Assembly (NCBI GenBank): GCA_028283745.1
Contig: JAPWJZ010000009.1
Coordinates: forward strand, 248,001-312,000
DNA from: Micavibrio sp.
GTDB taxonomy: Bacteria > Pseudomonadota > Alphaproteobacteria > Micavibrionales > UBA2020
Reading direction: 5' to 3'
Length of the DNA stretch: 64,000 bases
Both the position numbers and the translations under genes were made by a program. Shown here one piece after another: positions 48,276 to 55,968 of the stretch. The notes below the pieces were generated by a model that had not been told where the DNA came from, searched no databases, and saw only the letters and a program-made list of their open reading frames with translations. How positions within the stretch are numbered: the stretch's first letter is position 1; each line of letters begins with the position of its first letter.

Positions 48276-51200
48276 TTACGTGAACCTGTTTTTCAGGATT
48301 TCGGCAAGGCCGCCCGTACCATCGGCATTTGCCTCACCCGGCATGCGCACGAAGCGCTTGTTTTCCTGCTCAAGGAACTTCTGGGCCGCAAACTTGTCCT
48401 GGTCATCGCCGGTAAGTTTACTGTAAGTGGCCTTGTCGTCTTTGGTCATACGCTGGAAGGCCGTGGCTTTATCCTGCTGCGCCCTTTCCTGCTCCGCCGG
48501 CGTCAGCTTTTTAGACTTGTCGGACATGTTGGCGGCGCGCGCGGCAGGGCTGTTCGGATCGTTCGGATCGTTGCTCTGTTCCTTCGCCTTGAACTTGGGC
48601 TGCAGTTTACGCACCACTTGAGAGCCCGCAGCCAGCATGCCGTCATGGTGTTTATCCATGGTCGTATCCGGCGTACCGCCCATCCAGCGCATAAGGCCGT
48701 TCGGCAGAACGTCCAGCAGCTTGAAGGAAGTATTGGCAGCCGTATACAGCGTGGCGAGATAAATGACCGAATAAACAACCTTGCCGATGATCGCGACAAA
48801 GTAGTTACTGGTGCTTAAAACGCCCGAAGCCGACTGCATGAACGAAGTATGGAAGTAGACGGCGAAAGAGTTATACAGCAGCATACCGCCCACAAAGCCC
48901 ATCACCACCAGCACAGGGCGCAACAGCACGTTGAGCCACAAAATCCAGACAGTGCGGGCCTGCCCCGCAAGGCCTTCTCCCGTGGAGGTCAGGTGCGACA
49001 GCGCCGCGATCGGCACCATGATGACAGCCTCGAAAACCGAACACATCCAGGTCAATACAGACATGGCGACACGGATGAACGGCAGCACCGGCAGGTAGAA
49101 GGCAATCATGATGCCCGACATGATCATGGCGGAGCCGATAGTGCCAATCAGGTTGACGAAGGCCGAAACCGCAAAGCCGGAGCCAAGCGAGAAGCCGGCG
49201 CCGCTGATGGTCGAGACGGACTGGAAGATAGACACGGCAAGCCACAGAAAAGCCCCGATGCCAAGCACACTGTGCCCCGTATCCGCCAACTGTGCCAGCG
49301 GGTAAGTATTCGTGGCACTGACGTCGATGGAGTCAAAGATGAACACGTTGGAGCTGCGCGGGAACAGAATGCGCGTCATGAAAAAGATGATGTTGTTGTC
49401 GCCCAAAGTGGCCGTCAACAGAGACTTCATGAAGGACAGGATGCTGCCGTTGGAATTTTCCGTCATCTCCTGGTTCTGTTTGTTTGCATCTTGCGAGGTG
49501 CGGCCCGCCGCGTTCGGCACGGAGGTTGTTGCCCACCAACGGTCATAATCGGTCATGATGTTTCCGACTTTTTCCTCAAGCCCGGAAATGCGGCAGGCAC
49601 GGCCCATCAGCTTGCTGCCCATGCAGCGGAAGAAGCCGCCATCGGTCGGATCGGACCAGACGGTACCGGCTTCAAAAGATGCAGGCACTTCCTTGGCGGC
49701 GGCAAGTGCGCCGTTCATGCTGGAAATGTCCTGGTACCACATGCCCATGCCCGCCCAGCCGCGTTTTTTCATTTCCGCGACCATGCCTGTGGGGCTGGAG
49801 ATATATGCCATCATCGCCGCACGGCCGGGGCCGTCATAGGCTGTCTGCATATCTGTCACCAGTTTGTCGACCATGGCCTGCTGGTCGCTGCCGGTCGGTT
49901 CTGCCGTTGGTGTTGTTGCAACAGAACCCGCGCACTGCGGCACGGCGTTGACAAGGTTGGTGGTGCCGCCATCCGCATAGCGGCGGGCGGTATACTGGCA
50001 GGCAAATTTCCGCGCCATTTCGATCACGGTGCCGCCCGACGAGAGCGCGCCGTTCGCGCTATCCTGCATATCGCTTTCTAGTGCAGCACGCATGATGTTG
50101 CGGAAGTTGTTCATAGCTGTGGCAAGGGTTGTATTGGTGTAATTATAGTCCGTTGCACTGACGATGGGCGTGGAAGCCGTCATTGGCGTCGTGCTGCCGG
50201 TTGCAGCGATATACTTGCTGCTATCGTCCGTTGTGGTTGTTGCAGTCCCGTACTTGATGGTGCCGCAGACGTTGGACGAAGTGCGGTTGGTATAACGGTT
50301 GGTGATGTAGGCGTTGCCGGGTGTTGCGTCCTGCACGCGCATGATTACCTGGTCGGCGTCCTGACCGCCGGTGCTGGCCTGCACGTAGGTGTTATACGCC
50401 ACCTGGCAAACCATGATTTTGCTAAGGCCGTTCACAAGCGATGTTGCGTTAGCGGCGGAGAACGGCATTAACAGCGTCTGGTCGCCAATGACCGCGGCAA
50501 CATACGTTGCCCAGCTGCGGGAGCCGAAGTTGGAACCCCATTCCGCAAACTTCATCACCATGTACTGACCCGAGCTGAAGCCCGTGCCGAGCGGGAACAT
50601 AAGACCCAGCGCAAAAATAACGCGGATTGGCGCCCAGACCATGTTGTGGCGGCCGCCGCCGAACACGCCGGTCTTGGCGGTGTCTAGAATAATGGAAATC
50701 ACCATCCAAAAAATAATCACGCCCGCGACAATGGAAACACCGGCGTTATAGCTTTTCATCATGCCAGCCAGTGCGTTTTGCACAGCGCCACCACTCGGCG
50801 TATCTGCCGCGGCCTGGCGTAAAATTTTATCCAGCACCATAAGCGCGTAATCGGTCGAGATATGGTTGCCGGTAACGCGGCTGTCAAAAATACCGGTCAC
50901 GGGGGTGATGGTGCTGACGGCACCAAGCGATGTCTGGCCCGCACCCGCGCCGTAGGGATCATCCGGATGGGTAAAGAACAGCTGCGCCTGCGCCACTTCG
51001 CCAACACCAAGGAAGATGCGCGCGAAGAAAGTGCCGACCGTAGAAATCATCGCGGCAATCGCCATCATGACAACGCCGAACAGGCCGTATTGGGAAATCG
51101 TCGACCGGCGTGTGCGCAGCTTGAACCACGCCTCGCCCATCAGCTTGTTGAAGCCGACCTTCGGCACATCTGCCGCGCCATAGGCGAGCGACGGGTGGGT

Positions 51201-51542
51201 ATCGGGAATAAGGTTCGCCTGCAGCAGCATGAGCGCCAGCATACGAATGAACACCGGATAGATATGCGAGAAGCCTTTGTACGAAAGGTGGAATTGCGGC
51301 AGGAACATGATGGCGAGAACGGAACGCGCCTTCACCTTCGGCAGCAGCTTCGCGGCCTGTTCACGGCGCAGGGCATAGGGGTTGGCGGTGGCATTAACGT
51401 CATCCACGCTACGGCGCACGACGGGCGCCTTCTGGGCAGGATCTGAGAATCGGGCTGCCCGAGCGGCCGCTTTTTTCTCCGCCAGGGCTTTCAGGCCTTC
51501 GGCAAGGAACTGGCGGTGCTTGGATTCGCTCATGTCTTTCAT
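48276..51542 (-). CDS. DotA/TraY family polytopic membrane protein, paralogue A (1088 aa)
   Basis: DISTDYALMVLDKILRQAA-type motif (HISTDYALMVLDKILRQAAADTPSGGAVQNAL), GGGRHNMVWAPIRVIFALGLMFPLGTGFSSGQYMVMKFAEWGSNFG, C-term TAANTSFKLLDVLPNGLMRWMGG. Confidence 0.8.
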   Translation of the reverse strand: MKDMSESKHRQFLAEGLKALAEKKAAARAARFSDPAQKAPVVRRSVDDVNATANPYALRREQAAKLLPKVKARSVLAIMFLPQFHLSYKGFSHIYPVFIRMLALMLLQANLIPDTHPSLAYGAADVPKVGFNKLMGEAWFKLRTRRSTISQYGLFGVVMMAIAAMISTVGTFFARIFLGVGEVAQAQLFFTHPDDPYGAGAGQTSLGAVSTITPVTGIFDSRVTGNHISTDYALMVLDKILRQAAADTPSGGAVQNALAGMMKSYNAGVSIVAGVIIFWMVISIILDTAKTGVFGGGRHNMVWAPIRVIFALGLMFPLGTGFSSGQYMVMKFAEWGSNFGSRSWATYVAAVIGDQTLLMPFSAANATSLVNGLSKIMVCQVAYNTYVQASTGGQDADQVIMRVQDATPGNAYITNRYTNRTSSNVCGTIKYGTATTTTDDSSKYIAATGSTTPMTASTPIVSATDYNYTNTTLATAMNNFRNIMRAALESDMQDSANGALSSGGTVIEMARKFACQYTARRYADGGTTNLVNAVPQCAGSVATTPTAEPTGSDQQAMVDKLVTDMQTAYDGPGRAAMMAYISSPTGMVAEMKKRGWAGMGMWYQDISSMNGALAAAKEVPASFEAGTVWSDPTDGGFFRCMGSKLMGRACRISGLEEKVGNIMTDYDRWWATTSVPNAAGRTSQDANKQNQEMTENSNGSILSFMKSLLTATLGDNNIIFFMTRILFPRSSNVFIFDSIDVSATNTYPLAQLADTGHSVLGIGAFLWLAVSIFQSVSTISGAGFSLGSGFAVSAFVNLIGTIGSAMIMSGIMIAFYLPVLPFIRVAMSVLTWMCSVFEAVIMVPIAALSHLTSTGEGLAGQARTVWILWLNVLLRPVLVVMGFVGGMLLYNSFAVYFHTSFMQSASGVLSTSNYFVAIIGKVVYSVIYLATLYTAANTSFKLLDVLPNGLMRWMGGTPDTTMDKHHDGMLAAGSQVVRKLQPKFKAKEQSNDPNDPNSPAARAANMSDKSKKLTPAEQERAQQDKATAFQRMTKDDKATYSKLTGDDQDKFAAQKFLEQENKRFVRMPGEANADGTGGLAEILKNRFT

Positions 51543-51593
51543 GGCTTTATCCTGACAAAATAGAGGCTACACCTTATTCAGGCTTATTCGTTA

Positions 51594-51622
51594 ATTGTAC
51601 GCCTTTTTCTTAAAACCGTCAA
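51594..51622 (-). promoter_or_regulatory. Promoter of DotA/TraY paralogue A
   Basis: Minus strand TTGACG-17 bp-TACAAT; conserved with paralogues B and C. Confidence 0.75.
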
Positions 51623-51696
51623 ATTTAATGGTATTTATGGAAAATTTTATGGGAACTGCTTTTGCGGTATCTCATTACCAACCGCCCCCACTCTAA

Positions 51697-51735
51697 AAAC
51701 AAAGGCCGGGTCGCAATGCCCGGCCTTTGCTTTTG
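51697..51735 (-). terminator. Terminator downstream of DotA/TraY paralogue B
   Basis: CAAAGGCCGGG-tcgcaatg-CCCGGCCTTTG. Confidence 0.75.
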
Positions 51736-51749
51736 TCCCAAACAGGCGT

Positions 51750-54700
51750 TTAAACGCCGAACCGTTCGCTCAAAGCCTTATTGATAACCTCTACACTATC
51801 ACTGCCGATGTCCGACAGGTTTTTCTTGAGGTAGGAAAGCTCGCGGAAGGTCGCCTTGTCTTCCGACGAAAGGGTGTCGTACTTGTCGCGAGCATCCTTG
51901 TTCATGCCGTTCAGCGCTTCGTTGGTATAGCGGTTTTCCCACGAGGTGAACTTGCTGGCGGCATCCGCCTTTTCATCTTTTGTCATGAACTGCCAGTTGG
52001 TCGCAGCTTTCGCGGCATCGGCAGGGGAATCCGCAACAAGACCGGATACACGCTCCAGCTCGCCGTAGTCCATGAATTCAGACATGCGGCTCAAAGCGGC
52101 GCGGCGTTCTTCGCGCGTCATCCCGCCGACGACGGCATTCACCTGTTCCTCGCCCACGCCAGGCGCGAACATTTCAGGGTCGGTTGCGTACATATCTTCG
52201 ATGAGTTCGGCCTGCTCTTCATCCGACATGCCGACATAGGCGACTGCATCCGCAGAAGACATTTGCGATTCAATTTTACGGCGCACCATTTCACGCTGTT
52301 CGGACGACATCATATCCATGTTGCTGGTATGGGTGCGGTTGGCTTTATGCGCCAGCAGGTTGTCGAGCAGCTTGTCACCCACCGCAACGCCGGCCATGTT
52401 ACCAACGGCAAGGTTGGGGTCGTCAAGGTGACGGAACTTCTCACGCGCGGCGTTGAAACCACGGTCACCGCGGCCAATCTGTCGGCCCAGAATGGCGCCG
52501 GCAGTCATCGCCGCGCCCTTCTCCCTGCCGGTCAGGCTGTAGCCATGGCTGCGCGAGCCGCCGAAGCGCTTGAACTTCTTGTTCTCGTTCTCCAGGAATT
52601 TATGCGCGACGAAGCGGCGCTGGTCACGGTCGGTCATTTTTTCGAACATGGCTTTGTCTGCCTTGTTCATGCTCTTCATCGTGGCCTCGCGGTCGATGTT
52701 CATTTGTGCCCGCTGGGAATCTGCAAAGCCACTCGTGTCCTTGGAACTGAGCAGCGCGGCACGCGCCGCCGGGCTGTTCGGGTTGGCGGCATCAAACTCG
52801 CTTTCATCCACGATACGCGGCGTAAAGCGTGGCTGCAGCTGCGACATGACGCGGGTCGCAGCGAACAGCTGGCCTGCATGGTTGGTATTGTCGTGCGGGC
52901 GGGCACCACCGGAGCCCAGCCAGCGCATGACGGCGTTCGGCATGATGTCCAGCAGCTTGAACGACGTATTGGCCGCGGCATAAAGCGTACCGAGATAAAT
53001 AACCGTATAAGCAAGACGCGCCAGCAATGCCGTGAAGCCGAAGGTCTGGCTTTGCATGACCGCAACCGCACCTTGCGTGAATTCGGTATGGAAGAAGACG
53101 GCGAAGCTGTTGTAAATCACCATGCCGCCGACGAAGCCGATGACGACAAGGATAGGCCGCAGCAACACCTCGAACCACAGGATCCAGACGGAACGTGCAT
53201 TGCCGACGAAGCCCGCACCCGTTGTGTTCAGGTGCATCAGCGCTGCGACTGGCAGCATGACAACGGCTTCGAACACGGCTGTCATCCAGGTCATCACCGC
53301 CATGGCGACGCGCAGGAACGGCAGCACCGGCAGGTAAAAGGCAATAGCCATGCCCCCCATGATCATGGATGTTGCGATCGTGGCCAGCAGGTTGACGAAG
53401 GCGGAACTTGCGAAACCGGCGTTGAGCGAGAAGCCCCACGACGACGCCGACGTTACAGTCTGCAGAATGGCGACACCGACCCAGATGCTGGCGCCGAGGC
53501 CCAGCACGTAATGCCCGGTATCCGTCAGCGTGGCGAGCGGGTAGGTATTGGTGGCGGCCACGTCAACCGAGCTGAAGACCAGCGAGTTGCGCGGGAAGAC
53601 AAGGTTGACGACCATGCTGATGAAAGACGAATTGTCGCCGACAGACATGTTTTTCAGCCAGTCCTTGAAGCCTTTGACATCGGAATTGCTGGTGGGGTTC
53701 ACCTGCTGGCTGGTGCTGGTCACAGCTTCAGATGTGACGCCAGGCGCGCCGGGACGGCTGGAAGCCGCCCACCAGCGGTCATAGTCGCTGAGGATGGCGG
53801 TGGTTTTAACTTCAAGGTCAGAGCGTTTGCAGGTTTCACCAATGGGAGATTCACCCGAACAACGTTCCATGCCGCCGTCGTTGCTGCCACTCCACATGGT
53901 GCCGGGGGTGTAAGTGGCAGTAGGTTCTTTTGCGCCGTGGGTTGCCGCGTTCAGGCTGGCAATGTCCTGGTACCACATACCCATGCCGGCCCAGCCACGT
54001 TTGGACATTTCAGTCACCATGGGGCTTGCGCCACCGGTGCCGATATAGTTCGTGAGCGCGGTCTTGCCGGTGCCTTCATACGCGGTTTGCAGCGACTTCA
54101 CCAGCTCGGCCAGCATTGCGCTTTGCGGTGCGCTCGGGTCGGCGGTGGGGGTTGCGGCAACAGCGCCTTTACATTGCGGAATAAGGTTAACGGGGTTTGC
54201 GCCGGTATCGCCGCCATCGGCATAACGGCGGGCAACAAACTGGCAGGCGAAGCCGCGTGCCAGTTCAATCACTGTGCCGCCGCTGCCGTAGTTGCCGGCC
54301 TGCGTATCGGTCAGGTCGGCAGCAAGCGCGTTACGCATGATGTCGCGGAATTTATCAACTGCGGTTGCAAGGTCGACGTTTTTATAAACGTTGTCGGTCG
54401 AGGTCGGCGTGGTGGATGCCGTCATCGGCGTGGTGCCGGGGTCATACTTCACGAAAGCTTTGCCATCGTCAGACGTGGTGTTGACGGTGTAGTAAACGCT
54501 GCCGCAAATGTTAGAGCCGGTGTTGTTGGTATAGCGGTTCATCACGCCCGACTTGTTCGGGTCCGCTTCCTGTTTGCGTTCGATGACGTAATTTGTGTCA
54601 ATGACGTAAGACGGATCCGTGCCGCCGCCGACCTGTTGCAGGTATGTGTTGTATGCGACTTGGCACACCATAAGCTTGGTGATGCCAGACACAAGCGACG

Positions 54701-55712
54701 TTGCGTTGTTGGCAGCGAAAGGCGCGAGCAGGGTTTCGTTGCCGATAACGCCAGTCACATAAGCGGCCCAGCCGCGCGTGCCGAAGTTGGAGCCGTATTC
54801 CGCCAATTTCATGATCATGTACTGGCCGGAGCTAAAACCGGCGGAGCCGAGCGGGAACATAAGGCCCAACGCGAAGATGATGCGGATAGGCGTCCAAACC
54901 ATGTTGTGGCGACCGCCGCCGACAACGCCCGTCTTGGCGGTATCGATGATGACGGACATGACCATCCAGCCGATCATGATGGCAGCAACCACCAGCATAC
55001 CGGTGTTGTAAACCTGCATAAGGCCTGCAAGCGCGTTTTGCACGCCGCCGCCGTTCGGCGTATTCGCCGCTGCCTGGCGCAAAATTTTATCGAGCATCAT
55101 AAGCGCGTAGTCGCTGGAAATGCCGCCACCCTGTACGCGCATGTCAAACATGGCCCCCGTCGGCAGGCCGGTGATCGGCTGCACGGCGGTGTTAATATCG
55201 GTCACGCCCGCGCCCTTGCCGTAGGGATCGTTCGGAGTGCTGAAAAGGAAAATCTGCGCCTGTGCCACTTCGCCGACACCGAGCAGGACACGCGCCACGA
55301 AGCTACCGAAGGCCGCGACCATCGTCGTCACCATCATGACAGCGGCGCTGAAAAGGCTCCACTGGTAGGGGGTGGAACGGTTGGTGCGCAGGTGGAACCA
55401 AGCATGCCCCATCAGCTTGCTGAAGCCCACTTTGGCAACATCCTTCTCGCCGTAATGCAGCGAGGGGTGCGTTGCAGGAATCAGCGCAGCCTGCACCAGA
55501 ATTTGCGCAAGCAGGCGAATAAAGAACGGGTAGAGATTCATAAGCCCTTGAAAAGAAAGACGGAACTGGGGCATGAACAGGAATGCGGCTGTAGACGACG
55601 CCTTGATTTTGGGGCGGAAACGCATGTAAGCCCGGGGGCGTGCAAAGAAGCTCCCCACCGGTCCTTCAGTCGCAAGGCCTTGATTCAACTTGGATTTGCT
55701 GACGTCAGCCAT
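51750..55712 (-). CDS. DotA/TraY family polytopic membrane protein, paralogue B, with long charged C-terminal tail
   Basis: Same core motifs as A; ATG at 55712 (MADVSK) preferred from leader alignment; C-terminal ~300 aa charged extension. Confidence 0.8.
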   Translation of the reverse strand: MADVSKSKLNQGLATEGPVGSFFARPRAYMRFRPKIKASSTAAFLFMPQFRLSFQGLMNLYPFFIRLLAQILVQAALIPATHPSLHYGEKDVAKVGFSKLMGHAWFHLRTNRSTPYQWSLFSAAVMMVTTMVAAFGSFVARVLLGVGEVAQAQIFLFSTPNDPYGKGAGVTDINTAVQPITGLPTGAMFDMRVQGGGISSDYALMMLDKILRQAAANTPNGGGVQNALAGLMQVYNTGMLVVAAIMIGWMVMSVIIDTAKTGVVGGGRHNMVWTPIRIIFALGLMFPLGSAGFSSGQYMIMKLAEYGSNFGTRGWAAYVTGVIGNETLLAPFAANNATSLVSGITKLMVCQVAYNTYLQQVGGGTDPSYVIDTNYVIERKQEADPNKSGVMNRYTNNTGSNICGSVYYTVNTTSDDGKAFVKYDPGTTPMTASTTPTSTDNVYKNVDLATAVDKFRDIMRNALAADLTDTQAGNYGSGGTVIELARGFACQFVARRYADGGDTGANPVNLIPQCKGAVAATPTADPSAPQSAMLAELVKSLQTAYEGTGKTALTNYIGTGGASPMVTEMSKRGWAGMGMWYQDIASLNAATHGAKEPTATYTPGTMWSGSNDGGMERCSGESPIGETCKRSDLEVKTTAILSDYDRWWAASSRPGAPGVTSEAVTSTSQQVNPTSNSDVKGFKDWLKNMSVGDNSSFISMVVNLVFPRNSLVFSSVDVAATNTYPLATLTDTGHYVLGLGASIWVGVAILQTVTSASSWGFSLNAGFASSAFVNLLATIATSMIMGGMAIAFYLPVLPFLRVAMAVMTWMTAVFEAVVMLPVAALMHLNTTGAGFVGNARSVWILWFEVLLRPILVVIGFVGGMVIYNSFAVFFHTEFTQGAVAVMQSQTFGFTALLARLAYTVIYLGTLYAAANTSFKLLDIMPNAVMRWLGSGGARPHDNTNHAGQLFAATRVMSQLQPRFTPRIVDESEFDAANPNSPAARAALLSSKDTSGFADSQRAQMNIDREATMKSMNKADKAMFEKMTDRDQRRFVAHKFLENENKKFKRFGGSRSHGYSLTGREKGAAMTAGAILGRQIGRGDRGFNAAREKFRHLDDPNLAVGNMAGVAVGDKLLDNLLAHKANRTHTSNMDMMSSEQREMVRRKIESQMSSADAVAYVGMSDEEQAELIEDMYATDPEMFAPGVGEEQVNAVVGGMTREERRAALSRMSEFMDYGELERVSGLVADSPADAAKAATNWQFMTKDEKADAASKFTSWENRYTNEALNGMNKDARDKYDTLSSEDKATFRELSYLKKNLSDIGSDSVEVINKALSERFGV

Positions 55713-55763
55713 GGCGTTGCCCCGACAAATAAAATGAAACACCTAAATCAGGTTTATTCTTTA

Positions 55764-55792
55764 AGTGTACGCCTTTTTCTTAAAACCGTCAA
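55764..55792 (-). promoter_or_regulatory. Promoter of DotA/TraY paralogue B
   Basis: Minus strand TTGACG-17 bp-TACACT; conserved element. Confidence 0.75.
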
Positions 55793-55895
55793 ATTTATGA
55801 GCATTTATGGAAAATTTTAAGGATGTGCTTTTTAATTAGAAATACAAAGCCTTACCTCAAAAACCGGCGTATTTGCTGCCCCCGCCTTAAAAGAG

Positions 55896-55932
55896 ATCCC
55901 CCGCAAAAAGGGGCTGCCTTTTTGCGGGGGAT
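55896..55932 (-). terminator. Terminator downstream of DotA/TraY paralogue C
   Basis: ATCCCCCGCAAAAAGG-loop-CCTTTTTGCGGGGGAT. Confidence 0.8.
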
Positions 55933-55968
55933 TTGTCTGGTTCAGCTTATATCTGCTGGATACCGGCG

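Noticed and set aside
48849-50081. 410 aa plus-strand ORF opposite DotA/TraY paralogue A
   Set aside because: Same antisense artefact as for paralogues B and C (55933-57360)
52263-55820. 1185 aa plus-strand ORF antisense to nearly the whole of DotA/TraY paralogue B
   Set aside because: Composition is His/Arg/Gly/Cys-rich with no recognisable motif; a shadow ORF from codon bias opposite a real GC-rich gene with clear family motifs
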